Source: Paraclostridium ghonii (lineage in GTDB: Bacteria; Bacillota; Clostridia; Peptostreptococcales; Peptostreptococcaceae). Taken from it: DNA of 64,000 nt. The notes beneath the pieces are model-generated. The model made no database searches, was not told the DNA's origin, and saw nothing but the letters and a program-made list of their open reading frames with translations. Positions 1-8,864 of this stretch are shown here, one piece after another. The position numbers and the translations under genes were made by a program. Each line of letters begins with the position of its first letter. Positions within the stretch are counted from its first letter, which is position 1. The DNA is taken from NCBI RefSeq assembly GCF_030815085.1, contig NZ_JAUSWG010000012.1. One strand, 5' to 3'.

Positions 1-263
1 CTTTAGGAGCAAAACTCTCATCTAAACATACGAAGGGTGAATATATAAGTTTTAGCGACCTTCAAAGCATCTTTCCAGCTTTGGGAGCAAAACTTTCATC
101 CAAACATACGAAGGGTGAATATATAAATTTTAGCGACCTTCAAAGCATCTTTCCAGCTTTAGGAGCAAAACTCTCATCTAAACATACGAAGGGTGAATAT
201 ATAAGTTTTAGCGACCTTCAAAGCATCTTTCCAGCTTTGGGAGCAAAACTTATATATTCACCC
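1..263. repeat. 78-bp tandem array ending in a complete palindrome
   Basis: Units begin at 1, 79, 157 and 235, an exact 78-bp period with few substitutions between units. Each unit holds GGGTGAATATATAAGTTTT followed by a core (AGCGACCTTCAAAGC, spacer, GCTTTG, GGAGC) and AAAACT. Only the last unit is closed by the reverse complement of its left arm: 191-209 pairs with 245-263 over 19 bp, with an inner CAAAGC/GCTTTG stem. There are no spacers, so it is not a CRISPR array. It starts about 40 bp beyond the pyk stop codon and continues off the left edge of the window. Related elements lie at 5692-5849 and 39001-39485. Confidence 0.9.
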
Positions 264-302
264 GAGCCTCCCCTTCAAAGTAGATGAAAAGGATTAATCA
301 TA

Positions 303-1733
303 TTATTTATCTATTGAGTGAACTTTTATCATATTTGTAGTTCCTGGTACACCTGTTGGTACTCCTGCACTTATTACTACTAAATCACCTTGTTTTAAGT
401 AATTCAAATCCGTAACAGCTTTTATAGAATTAGCTATCATATCATCTGTATTTGCTACATTAGATGTTTTTACAGGATATACTCCCCAAGTTAAAGCTAA
501 TCTTCTAATAACTCCTTCATCTTCTGTTGTTGCAATTATAGGACACTGAGGTCTAAACTTAGAAACCATTCTTGCTGTATGCCCACTTGATGTAAAAGTT
601 ATTATTGACGCTGCATTTAAATCGATTGCAGTTGTGCATGTAGCGTGACTTATAGCATTTGTTACATTTACTTCTTTTAACTTTTTCTTTTTAAGCAATT
701 CATTGTAGTTTAAAGTTTCTTCTGTTCTTTTTGCTATTGTAGCCATAGTATTTACTGCTTCAACAGGATATTTACCAGCTGCAGTTTCTCCTGATAACAT
801 TATTGCATCTGTTCCATCGTATATAGCATTTGCAACATCTGTTACTTCTGCTCTTGTTGGTCTAGGATTTCTCATCATAGAATCTAACATTTGAGTTGCT
901 GTTATTACAGGCTTTCCTACTTCATTACATTTTCTTATCATCATCTTTTGAGCTATTGGTATTTCTTCTGTAGGAATTTCAACTCCTAAATCTCCTCTTG
1001 CTACCATTATCCCATCAGAAACTTTTATTATTTCATCTATATTATCTATACCTTCTTGATTTTCTATTTTAGATATTATTTGTATATGTGTTGAATTGTT
1101 ATTTTCTAAAACTTCTCTTATAGCTAAAACATCCGATGCTTTTCTAACAAAAGAAGCCGCTATATAATCTATTCCTTGTTCTATACCAAATTCTATATCA
1201 CTTATATCTTTTTGTGTAAGTGCTGGTAGATTTATTTTTACACCTGGCACGTTAACTCCTTTGTGATTTTTAACTATTCCTGAGTTTTCAACCGTACAAA
1301 TTATTTCATCATTTTGAACTTCTTCAACTCTTAAGCCTACTAATCCATCATCTATTAATATAACATCTCCAGGTACTACATCTTGTGATAAACCTTTATA
1401 GCTTACTGTACATATATTTTTATTACCCATAACATCTTTCATTGTTATAGTGAACTTTTGTCCTTCTTCTAACAATACTTCAGGTTCATCAAAGTTTCCT
1501 GTTCTTATTTCTGGCCCTTTTGTATCTAGCAATATTGCTATTGCTTCATTTAGCTCTTCTCTAACTTTTTTCACTAAATCCATTCTTTGTTTATGCTCTT
1601 CATGTGATCCATGAGAAAAGTTAAATCTGCATACATTTAATCCATTTTTTATAAGTTCTTTTAATATTTCTTCCTTATCTGATGCTGGCCCTAATGTACA
1701 TACTATCTTAGTTCTTTTTCTACTATTTATCAT
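303..1733 (-). CDS. pyk: pyruvate kinase
   Basis: Converts phosphoenolpyruvate and ADP to pyruvate and ATP in the cytoplasm. The 476 residues cover the TIM barrel with B domain and the allosteric C domain. Visible motifs are the N-terminal KIVCTLGPAS, FNFSHG near residue 38, the KIE lysine near 221, ARGDLGVEIP near 245 and TATQMLDSM. It lacks the extra C-terminal PEP-utiliser-like domain that lengthens many Firmicutes pyruvate kinases to about 585 residues. GGAGG sits 6 bases before the ATG. The start is only 21 bp behind the GntP permease gene, so it looks like the last gene of the glycerate operon rather than a partner of pfkA. It may therefore be a second, glycerate-linked isozyme; that role is inferred. 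Confidence 0.95.
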   Translation of the reverse strand: MINSRKRTKIVCTLGPASDKEEILKELIKNGLNVCRFNFSHGSHEEHKQRMDLVKKVREELNEAIAILLDTKGPEIRTGNFDEPEVLLEEGQKFTITMKDVMGNKNICTVSYKGLSQDVVPGDVILIDDGLVGLRVEEVQNDEIICTVENSGIVKNHKGVNVPGVKINLPALTQKDISDIEFGIEQGIDYIAASFVRKASDVLAIREVLENNNSTHIQIISKIENQEGIDNIDEIIKVSDGIMVARGDLGVEIPTEEIPIAQKMMIRKCNEVGKPVITATQMLDSMMRNPRPTRAEVTDVANAIYDGTDAIMLSGETAAGKYPVEAVNTMATIAKRTEETLNYNELLKKKKLKEVNVTNAISHATCTTAIDLNAASIITFTSSGHTARMVSKFRPQCPIIATTEDEGVIRRLALTWGVYPVKTSNVANTDDMIANSIKAVTDLNYLKQGDLVVISAGVPTGVPGTTNMIKVHSIDK

Positions 1734-1754
1734 ACGCTGTCCTCCATTGTCCTT

Positions 1755-3029
1755 CTAGATTATTATTCCCCATATTATAGTTGAGACTATTGTCATTGAA
1801 AGTCCAATTAAAGACTCATATGGTATTAACTTTAAACGATCACTTATATCCATATTAGTAGCTCCTGCTGTTGCATGGAAGAATGATCCATGTGGTAAGT
1901 GATCAAGTACTGTAGCTCCTGTGTGTACCATTGCCCCACCTGCTAATGGTGATACTCCAGATGCTATTATAGCTGGTGCAAATGTTGCTGATGCTATTGT
2001 TGCTCCTGCTGTTGTAGATGCAGTAGCTGCTGACATTAGTATTCCTGCTATTGGTGCTAATAAGAATGCTGGCATATTAAGTGCACTTAATATAGCTATT
2101 GTTGTTTGTTGTAATGTTGATGCTTTTATTATTCCTGCCACTGTTCCAGTTCCTATTAATAATATTGCAACTGGCATCATTTTCGATAATCCAAATGTTA
2201 CATATTCATTAAGATTTTTTATTTTACCCATAGCCAATGCTCCAACTATACCTCCTACTGGAAGTGCTATAAGTGGGTCTATTGCAATTCCCGCTATTGG
2301 TCTTAATGATAATAAAATTATAGCTACTAAAGGTCCTATTATCGCTGATAAAAATGATGGTAATTCTACATTTTCATTTCCATTTTCTATATCAATTTCT
2401 ATATCTTTTGATTTTTTAGATTTAATTTTTTTACTTAAAAGATTTGCTAATATAACTGTTACTATAAGCCCTACTATTGCTGGTATTATATTTGCTGCCA
2501 TTAAAGATGATAAATCCACTCCAAAGTTTTCTGCTGCTGATATAGTATTTGGATTAGGAGATATTACATTTCCTGCTTTTCCTCCACCTATCATAGCTAA
2601 AAGTATTACCATCGGTGCATATCCTATTTTTTTAGCTATAGCTAATGCTATTGGAGCTACTGTTATAACTGCTACGTCTACAAATACTCCAACTGATGTT
2701 AGTATCATAGTTGATAATGCTAGTGCAAATAATGCTCTTTTTTCTCCTAATGTTTTTATAATTTGATCTGCAATTTTAGCTGCTGCTCCTGTTTTTATCA
2801 ATACTCCAGCTAAAACTCCAGATGTTACTATACGAAGTATTGCTGGCATTATATCTTTTGCTCCAGTCATCATTGCATCTACTGTACCTGTAAGCCCTGC
2901 TCCACCTACTAATCCTCCTACTACAGCTCCTAGTATTAAACTGTAAGCTGGATGAAATTTCTTTATTATAAGTACTATCGATAATAAAAGACCTAGTATC
3001 GCTCCTAGTGTTGTTATTTGTACTTCCAT
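1755..3029 (-). CDS. GntP-family permease, probable glycerate/gluconate uptake
   Basis: Integral membrane symporter of 424 residues, the usual length for the GntP (gluconate:H+) family, with about 12 hydrophobic segments rich in Gly, Ala and Ile. Family-like stretches include the GGGKAGNVISPNPNT segment near residue 150 and the HTGATVLDHLPHGSFF stretch near 370. GntP members carry gluconate and other hydroxy acids. The glycerate kinase gene 33 bp upstream suggests glycerate here, but the substrate is inferred from context only. It is co-oriented with pyk, 21 bp downstream. Confidence 0.85.
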   Translation of the reverse strand: MEVQITTLGAILGLLLSIVLIIKKFHPAYSLILGAVVGGLVGGAGLTGTVDAMMTGAKDIMPAILRIVTSGVLAGVLIKTGAAAKIADQIIKTLGEKRALFALALSTMILTSVGVFVDVAVITVAPIALAIAKKIGYAPMVILLAMIGGGKAGNVISPNPNTISAAENFGVDLSSLMAANIIPAIVGLIVTVILANLLSKKIKSKKSKDIEIDIENGNENVELPSFLSAIIGPLVAIILLSLRPIAGIAIDPLIALPVGGIVGALAMGKIKNLNEYVTFGLSKMMPVAILLIGTGTVAGIIKASTLQQTTIAILSALNMPAFLLAPIAGILMSAATASTTAGATIASATFAPAIIASGVSPLAGGAMVHTGATVLDHLPHGSFFHATAGATNMDISDRLKLIPYESLIGLSMTIVSTIIWGIII

Positions 3030-3062
3030 CTTTATCCTCCTATTATTTTTGATTTTGATTAA

Positions 3063-4205
3063 TTAATTTTTAACCGCTTTTATAAGATTAAAGATTTGTG
3101 TTGTTGTTTCAATCATGTTTTGAGTTGCATTTTCTTTGTTCATCGCTTCATCTATCGTCATAGCTTTATTTACTATAGAGAAGTAAGCATCTATACCTTC
3201 TTCGTTACATTTAACTGCATCTTGTGTAGTACATCCTGCTATTGCGATTACTTTTACTCCATGTTTCTTAGATAGCTTTGCTACTCCTATTGGTGCTTTT
3301 CCCATAGCTGTTTGATTATCTAATCTTCCTTCTCCTGTTATAACAAGATCTGCATCCTTTACTACTTCTTCTAAGTTTATTTCATCTAAAATTATTTTTA
3401 TTCCTGATTCTAATTTAGCATTTAAAAATCCTAAGAACCCAAATCCAAGACCCCCTGCTGCTCCTGCTCCTTCTGTATGAGCTATGTCTTTTCCTAATTC
3501 TTTTTTTACAACTTCTGCAAAGTTTCTAAGACCTTTGTCTAATTCCTTTACTATTTCTTCAGTTGCTCCCTTTTGAGGTCCATATATATATGCTGCTCCA
3601 TTCTCTCCATATAAAGGATTGTTAACATCACATGCTATCTTAAAATTACATTCATATAATTCTTTTATCCTGTTATCTACTTTTATACTTTTTATTTGAT
3701 TTAGTACTTTTCCTCCTAGCTCTACCAAGTTATCGTTTTCATCATAAAACTCAAATCCTAATGCCTGAAGCATTCCCACACCACAATCATTCGTAGCACT
3801 TCCGCCTATTCCAACTATAAAATTTCTGCATCCTTTTTCTATAGCTTCTTTGATTATTTCTCCAACTCCATAAGTTGTTGTGTTCAAAGGATTTCTAAGT
3901 TGTTCCGGAACTAAAGGTAATCCTGATGCTTGAGCCATTTCTATTATTGCTGTATTTGTATCTTTTAATATTCCATAAGTTGCATCTACTTTTTCATTTA
4001 TAGGTCCCGTTACAGATATTATTTTCTCTTCTCCATTCATACCTTGAACTAAAGCCTCTACAGTTCCTTCTCCTCCGTCTGCAAGCGGCATTATAACTAC
4101 ATCTGATTTATCATCAACGTTTAATATTCCTTTTTTTACTGCATTTGCTGCTTCTATAGAAGTCAAACTTCCTTTTAAAGAATCTATTGAAATTACTATT
4201 TTCAT
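3063..4205 (-). CDS. glxK: glycerate kinase (GarK/GlxK type)
   Basis: ATP-dependent phosphorylation of D-glycerate; GarK-type enzymes are known to give 2-phosphoglycerate. At 380 residues it has the normal family length. The start MKIVISIDSLKGSLTS, the ADGGEGTVEAL stretch, the GIGGSATNDCGVGMLQALG nucleotide/substrate-binding segment near 136 and TGEGRLDNQTAMGK near 290 are typical. It is the first gene of the operon glxK-gntP-pyk, preceded by its own promoter region and by the divergent-free regulator gene. With enolase and pyruvate kinase it completes a short glycerate to pyruvate path. Confidence 0.93.
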   Translation of the reverse strand: MKIVISIDSLKGSLTSIEAANAVKKGILNVDDKSDVVIMPLADGGEGTVEALVQGMNGEEKIISVTGPINEKVDATYGILKDTNTAIIEMAQASGLPLVPEQLRNPLNTTTYGVGEIIKEAIEKGCRNFIVGIGGSATNDCGVGMLQALGFEFYDENDNLVELGGKVLNQIKSIKVDNRIKELYECNFKIACDVNNPLYGENGAAYIYGPQKGATEEIVKELDKGLRNFAEVVKKELGKDIAHTEGAGAAGGLGFGFLGFLNAKLESGIKIILDEINLEEVVKDADLVITGEGRLDNQTAMGKAPIGVAKLSKKHGVKVIAIAGCTTQDAVKCNEEGIDAYFSIVNKAMTIDEAMNKENATQNMIETTTQIFNLIKAVKN

Positions 4206-4537
4206 TTTTGTCGCCTCCCTTTGATATTTTCATTATATCAAATCATCTTTTTTAATCGAATGTTATGTATAACAAATAATTCAATTTTATTTAATATGTT
4301 TTTGTTAATCATACCATTGAAATCGTTTCTTATTAGTGCTTTATCATTTTTAGAAAGCTAAAAAGCCCTATATTAAATCATAATATAATAATATTTTTGT
4401 GAATTATCCAAAATACACACATCTTATATTTTGTCCATTTTCGAAAAAAAATGTGCATCTCCTATTTGGTAATTAGGAAAATACACATTTTTTGCATATC
4501 TAAAAATCATACTATTTTAATATAATAATTTTTATTT
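4206..4537. promoter_or_regulatory. glxK operon control region
   Basis: This 332-bp gap holds several minus-strand signals for glxK. A TATAAT -10 lies at 4232-4237 with a weak -35 (TTCGAT, 4255-4260) at 17 bp. An inverted repeat TGTTAT-gt-ATAACA... arms at 4261-4274 abut the -35, a typical activator position and a candidate site for the neighbouring CdaR-like protein. A cre-like palindrome (GAAA-TCG-TTTC, 4317-4331) suggests catabolite control. The segment TATTAGTGCTT (from 4331) recurs twice upstream of the M20 peptidase gene. All assignments are by eye. Confidence 0.45.
4449..4489 (-). terminator. intrinsic terminator of the cdaR-like gene
   Basis: Outer arms AATGTG/CACATT and inner TCCTA/TAGGA form a stem-loop flanked by an A/T run on each side, so it could stop transcription on both strands. 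It lies about 50 bp beyond the stop codon of the regulator. Confidence 0.65.
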
Positions 4538-5638
4538 TTAATAAAATTTTGATATTCTTATAGATATTGCTATATATAAAACTACAGATTCTTTAAAACA
4601 TCTAGGATTAAATCCACATTTTTGATAAATTCTTTCTAGTCTATATTGTAAAGTGTTTTTATGAATATATAGATCCTCTGCTGTTGTTTTTAATGACATG
4701 TCATTTTTATAATAAATTTCTAATAAATTTATATCTTCTTCATCTAAATTTTTTAAAACCTTTTCTAAGTATTGATTTCTAATTTCTATATCTAAATTTT
4801 CTAATATTAATTCTAAGTCTAAATCATCTATATAAGTTAATATTTTATTATTTTTTTTAGAATACTGAAGTGCTATTCTAGCTTCTTGATATGATTTATG
4901 TGTGTCGTATAAATCTTTTAATCTTCCTACTCCACCATTTAAATTGTCTTTATATTTATTTAGTATGTCCATATAAACAAGCTTAAGTTTTTCATACTTT
5001 TGCTCATTTACTAAAGCTATAAATTTATTAGGATAAATATATATTTTGAAAATATTACCTATAGAATCAAATACTTTTCTTATATCTTCTTCTATAATTT
5101 CTACTTGTTTATCATTATGATTTTTTTTAATTTTCATTACTACAACAGCAAACTTTTGATTTGCATTTATTCCAAATTGTTCTAAAATGCTTTCGATTTC
5201 ATTTTTATCTTCTATACTGTCATATATAAGTGATTTAACTACATAATTTATTCTTTGTTTATCCGCTTCATATTTATAGTTTAACTCTTGCTCTTTTATA
5301 AATATTTCGGTTATCTTTGTTATTAAAAAACCATATTTACTTACTTCACCTGGCTCTCCAGTTATTCCTATAGCCCCTATTGCATCTTTATTAATTTTTA
5401 TAGGATAGTTTATCCCTTTTTTGCTACCTTCATATTCACAGTTATCTTCTACAGTTACATTATTAAAAGTTTTTACAGCTTTATATCCAGCTTGATGAAA
5501 TGTATTTAACCTATTTTTATCCGTACTTCCTATTATCATTCCATTTTTATCAATAAAGTTTATATCTTTGTCTACTATCTCTTTAACTGCATTTACTATT
5601 TCTTGAGCTAAGTTTTTACTAATTTTATTTATCGCCAT
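4538..5638 (-). CDS. CdaR-family sugar-diacid/glycerate regulator
   Basis: Cytoplasmic transcription regulator of 366 residues. The N-terminal region (about 1-130) is the putative sugar-diacid recognition domain (MAINKISKNLAQEIV, IIGSTDKNR, GAIGITG). A middle GGDEF-like/CdaR region follows. The C-terminal PucR-type helix-turn-helix spans about residues 310-360, with LKTTAEDLYIHKNTLQYRLERI. CdaR-type proteins control garK and related glycerate/glucarate genes, and this one sits directly upstream of glycerate kinase in the same orientation. That makes it the obvious candidate activator of glxK-gntP-pyk; the effector is not visible in the sequence. Confidence 0.88.
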   Translation of the reverse strand: MAINKISKNLAQEIVNAVKEIVDKDINFIDKNGMIIGSTDKNRLNTFHQAGYKAVKTFNNVTVEDNCEYEGSKKGINYPIKINKDAIGAIGITGEPGEVSKYGFLITKITEIFIKEQELNYKYEADKQRINYVVKSLIYDSIEDKNEIESILEQFGINANQKFAVVVMKIKKNHNDKQVEIIEEDIRKVFDSIGNIFKIYIYPNKFIALVNEQKYEKLKLVYMDILNKYKDNLNGGVGRLKDLYDTHKSYQEARIALQYSKKNNKILTYIDDLDLELILENLDIEIRNQYLEKVLKNLDEEDINLLEIYYKNDMSLKTTAEDLYIHKNTLQYRLERIYQKCGFNPRCFKESVVLYIAISIRISKFY

Positions 5639-5691
5639 AGACTAACCTTCTTTTTAATAATTTAATATAATAAACCAAATCTCCTAGTGTT

Positions 5692-5849
5692 CATATATAA
5701 GTTTTACCAATTTTCAAATATTTTTTCATCTTTAAAAGTAAAATTTTCATTTTACAATCAAACGTCCTCGGGTGAATATGTTAGTTTCAGCGCCCTTTAA
5801 AGCTTCTTTTCAGCTTTGGAAGCGGAAACTAACATATTCACCCGAGGAC
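5692..5849. repeat. compound palindromic element with 25-bp perfect stem
   Basis: Positions 5764-5788 are the exact reverse complement of 5825-5849 (25 of 25). The loop (5789-5824) has the same core as the arrays at 1-263 and 39001-39485: AGCG, a C/T-rich stretch, AAAGC, spacer, GCTTTG, AAGCG. To its left, 5692-5763 is a degenerate earlier unit (ATATAAGTTTTA, then diverged core) in the same order as the 78-bp repeat. It lies just outside the eno terminator. Confidence 0.88.
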
Positions 5850-5862
5850 CCCCGCAAAGTGT

Positions 5863-5894
5863 AAAAGAGCCCCAGTAAAACCAAGGCTCTTTTT
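5863..5894 (-). terminator. eno intrinsic terminator
   Basis: AAAAGAGCC (5863-5871) pairs with GGCTCTTTT (5885-5893). On the minus strand the stem is followed by a short T run. It begins 25 bp beyond the eno stop codon. Confidence 0.85.
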
Positions 5895-5918
5895 AGCATT
5901 TATCTATTTTATTTGAGG

Positions 5919-7211
5919 TTATTTCTTTAAGTTATAGAATGAGTTTAATCCACAGTATCTAGCAGATTCCCCTACCATCTCTTCTATTCTTAATAATTGG
6001 TTGTACTTAGCAACTCTATCAGTTCTTGATGGAGCACCAGTTTTTATTTGACCAGCATTTACAGCTACTGCTAAGTCAGCTATTGTAGTATCTTCAGTTT
6101 CTCCTGATCTATGAGATATAACTGCAGTGTATCCAGCTCTCTTAGCCATTTCTATAGCATCTAAAGTTTCAGTTAAAGTACCTATTTGGTTAACTTTTAC
6201 TAATATAGAGTTTGCTACACCAGCTTCTATTCCTCTTTCTAATCTTTCAGTATTAGTAACAAATAAGTCGTCTCCAACTAATTGTAATTTGTTTCCTAAT
6301 CTTTCAGTTAATATTTTCCATCCATCCCAATCTTCTTCGTCTAATCCATCTTCTATAGTTACTATAGGGAAGTTATTAGCCCAATCTTCATATAAATCAA
6401 CCATTTCAGCAGAAGTTAATTCTTTTCCTTCTCCAGCTAAAACGTATTTTTTAGTTTCTTTGTTGTACATTTCTGTAGCAGCAACGTCAAGTCCTAACAT
6501 AACATCTTTTCCTGGCTCGTATCCAGCTTTTGATATAGCTTCAACTATTAATTCTAAAGCAGCTCTGTTTGAATCTAAGTTTGGAGCGAATCCACCCTCG
6601 TCACCAACACCACAAGCTAATCCGTTTTCACCTAAAACTTTCTTTAATGAATGGAATACTTCTGCTCCCATTCTTAATGCTTCTCTGAAAGATTTAGCTC
6701 CTACTGGTAATATCATGAACTCTTGAACGTCTACGTTATTATCAGCATGCTCTCCACCGTTTAATATGTTCATCATTGGAACTGGTAATTGCTTAGCATT
6801 TACTCCACCTATGTATTGGAATAATGGTAAACCAACTTCTTCAGCAGCAGCTCTAGCTACAGCCATAGAAACACCTAATATAGCGTTTGCTCCTAATTTA
6901 CCTTTGTTTGGAGTTCCGTCTAACTCTATTAATAATCCATCTATTCCTGGTTGGTCTGTTGCATCCATACCTTCTAATTCAGGTGCTATTATTTCGTTAA
7001 CGTTATCAACCGCTTTTTCAACACCTTTTCCTAAATATCTTCCTTTATCTCCATCTCTTAACTCAACTGCTTCGAAAGCTCCTGTTGATGCTCCTGATGG
7101 AACTATAGCTCTACCAGTTGCTCCACTTTCTAATACTACTTCAACCTCTACAGTTGGGTTTCCTCTTGAATCTAATACTTCTCTAGCGTATACTAAATCG
7201 ATTAATGACAT
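5919..7211 (-). CDS. eno: enolase
   Basis: Interconverts 2-phosphoglycerate and phosphoenolpyruvate. The 430 residues are full length. The N-terminus reads MSLIDLVYAREVLDSRGNPT; metal ligands appear in LGLDVAATE, TIEDGLDEEDW and LVGDDLFVTN, the catalytic lysine in LVKVNQIG and the C-terminal SHRSGETED motif is intact. A start six codons further upstream is possible, but AAAGGAGA lies 7 bases before the ATG at 7211, so that start is chosen. A 108-bp gap separates it from gpmI and it has its own terminator, so it is probably expressed alone as well as by read-through from the upstream glycolytic genes. Confidence 0.97.
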   Translation of the reverse strand: MSLIDLVYAREVLDSRGNPTVEVEVVLESGATGRAIVPSGASTGAFEAVELRDGDKGRYLGKGVEKAVDNVNEIIAPELEGMDATDQPGIDGLLIELDGTPNKGKLGANAILGVSMAVARAAAEEVGLPLFQYIGGVNAKQLPVPMMNILNGGEHADNNVDVQEFMILPVGAKSFREALRMGAEVFHSLKKVLGENGLACGVGDEGGFAPNLDSNRAALELIVEAISKAGYEPGKDVMLGLDVAATEMYNKETKKYVLAGEGKELTSAEMVDLYEDWANNFPIVTIEDGLDEEDWDGWKILTERLGNKLQLVGDDLFVTNTERLERGIEAGVANSILVKVNQIGTLTETLDAIEMAKRAGYTAVISHRSGETEDTTIADLAVAVNAGQIKTGAPSRTDRVAKYNQLLRIEEMVGESARYCGLNSFYNLKK

Positions 7212-7319
7212 AATTATGTCTCCTTTCAAGTTTATATATTAAAGTTTTAAATATATATCTATATTATATTATAATTTTTGTAAAATAATAGTGTTTATTG
7301 TAATAATTTGAATATTACA

Positions 7320-8861
7320 TTATTTTTGTATTAATGAATCTCCAGTTATCTCTTCTGGTTTTTGTAAATCCATTATATCAAGTACAGTTGATGCTATATC
7401 AGATAATCTTCCATCTTCTCTAAGATTAGATGATTTATACTCTTCACCAACAACTATAAATGGTACTGGATTAGTTGAGTGTGCTGTTATAGTTGTTTTA
7501 GTTTCAGGATCTTGCATTAATTCTGCATTACCGTGGTCTGCAGTTATTAAAGCAACTCCACCTTTTTGTAAAATTTTATCTGTAACTTGTCCAACACATT
7601 TATCAACTTCCTCTACAGCCTTAACTGCTGCTTCTACAACTCCAGTATGTCCAACCATATCTGGGTTAGCATAGTTAAGAACTATAAAGTCATATTTATC
7701 TTCATCTATAGCTTTTAACATTTTTTCAGTTAATTCATCAGAACTCATTTCAGGTTGTAAATCATATGTTGCAACCTTTGGAGATGGTACTAATAATCTA
7801 TCTTCACCTTTGTTTGGTTCTTCAACTCCACCATTAAAGAAGAAAGTAACATGTGCATATTTTTCTGTTTCAGCAGCTCTTAATTGAGTCTTACCGTTTT
7901 TAGCTAAATATTCTCCTAATGTATTTTCTAAGCTTTGTGGTTTGAATGCTACGTGAACATTTTTTATAGTTATATCATATGTAGTTAAGCAAACAAAGTA
8001 AGTTTTAATACATGGTTTTTCAAATCCAACAAATTCATCGCAAACTAATGATCTTGTTATTTGTCTTGCTCTATCTGGTCTAAAGTTACCAAATATTATA
8101 GAGTCATTTTCTTTTATAAGTCCTACTGGATTTCCGCCTTCAACTATTACAGTTGGTAGTACGAATTCATCAGTCTTATCTTCTTTATAAGCTTTTTCTA
8201 CTGCTTCTTTTGCAGAAGTAGCAGTTTCACCTTTTCCATCAACCATAGCTTCATAAGCTAGTTGTATTCTTTCCCATCTTTTATCTCTATCCATAGCATA
8301 GTATCTTCCAGATACAGATGCAAATTTCCCTACTCCTACTTCTTTCATGCATTTTTCAACATCTTCAATATATGTTAAAGCACTTTTTGGATCAGTGTCT
8401 CTACCATCTGTAAATGCATGAACATATACATTTTCAACACCATTTTCTTTAGCCATTTTTATTAAAGCTTTTAAATGATCTATATGTGAATGAACTCCAC
8501 CATCAGATAATAATCCCATTAAATGAAGTGAATGTTCTTTTCCATTTTTCATTGCTTCTAGTAAGACATCGTTTTCGAAAAGCTCTCCATCTTCTATTGC
8601 CTTACTAACTCTAGTTAAATCTTGATATACTATTCTTCCTGCTCCAATGTTTGTGTGCCCTACTTCTGAGTTACCCATTTGTCCATCTGGAAGACCAACA
8701 TCAAGACCACTAGCTTGTATTAAAGTATGAGGGTAGTTTTCATGTAATTTGTCTAAGTTAGGAGTTTTTGCACTTGCTACTGCATTTCCTATCTTTACTT
8801 CACTACATCCAAAACCGTCCATTATTATCAATGCTACTGGTTTTTTCATGTCTTTTTTCAC
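7320..8861 (-). CDS. gpmI: 2,3-bisphosphoglycerate-independent phosphoglycerate mutase
   Basis: Interconverts 3- and 2-phosphoglycerate through a phosphoserine intermediate, using two Mn ions. The 513 residues match the family. LIIMDGFGCSE carries the first metal Asp, GNSEVGHTNIGAG near residue 62 the nucleophilic Ser, GRDTDP and SGRYYAMDRDKRW the substrate site, and TADHGN near 455 the second metal site. The gene starts 3 bp after the tpiA stop codon, so the two are cotranscribed and probably translationally coupled. A weak inverted repeat (TGTAATA/TATTACA, 7299-7319) follows its stop codon. Confidence 0.97.
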   Translation of the reverse strand: MKKDMKKPVALIIMDGFGCSEVKIGNAVASAKTPNLDKLHENYPHTLIQASGLDVGLPDGQMGNSEVGHTNIGAGRIVYQDLTRVSKAIEDGELFENDVLLEAMKNGKEHSLHLMGLLSDGGVHSHIDHLKALIKMAKENGVENVYVHAFTDGRDTDPKSALTYIEDVEKCMKEVGVGKFASVSGRYYAMDRDKRWERIQLAYEAMVDGKGETATSAKEAVEKAYKEDKTDEFVLPTVIVEGGNPVGLIKENDSIIFGNFRPDRARQITRSLVCDEFVGFEKPCIKTYFVCLTTYDITIKNVHVAFKPQSLENTLGEYLAKNGKTQLRAAETEKYAHVTFFFNGGVEEPNKGEDRLLVPSPKVATYDLQPEMSSDELTEKMLKAIDEDKYDFIVLNYANPDMVGHTGVVEAAVKAVEEVDKCVGQVTDKILQKGGVALITADHGNAELMQDPETKTTITAHSTNPVPFIVVGEEYKSSNLREDGRLSDIASTVLDIMDLQKPEEITGDSLIQK

Positions 8862-8864
8862 TCC

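Noticed and set aside
1..263. Possible CRISPR array
   Set aside because: Units are contiguous with no unique spacers, and the unit itself (78 bp) is far longer than a CRISPR repeat; no cas genes.
81..287. 68-codon ORF of 26-residue repeats (GAKLSSKHTKGEYI...)
   Set aside because: It is the in-frame translation of the 78-bp DNA repeat, which is part of a palindromic family also seen in stop-rich versions. No ribosome site.
1921..2766. 281-codon ORF opposite the GntP permease gene
   Set aside because: Antisense shadow of a well-supported gene; low-complexity Ala/Ile-rich translation and no family resemblance.
7299..7319. Terminator of gpmI
   Set aside because: Only 7-bp AT-rich arms and no T run on the minus strand.
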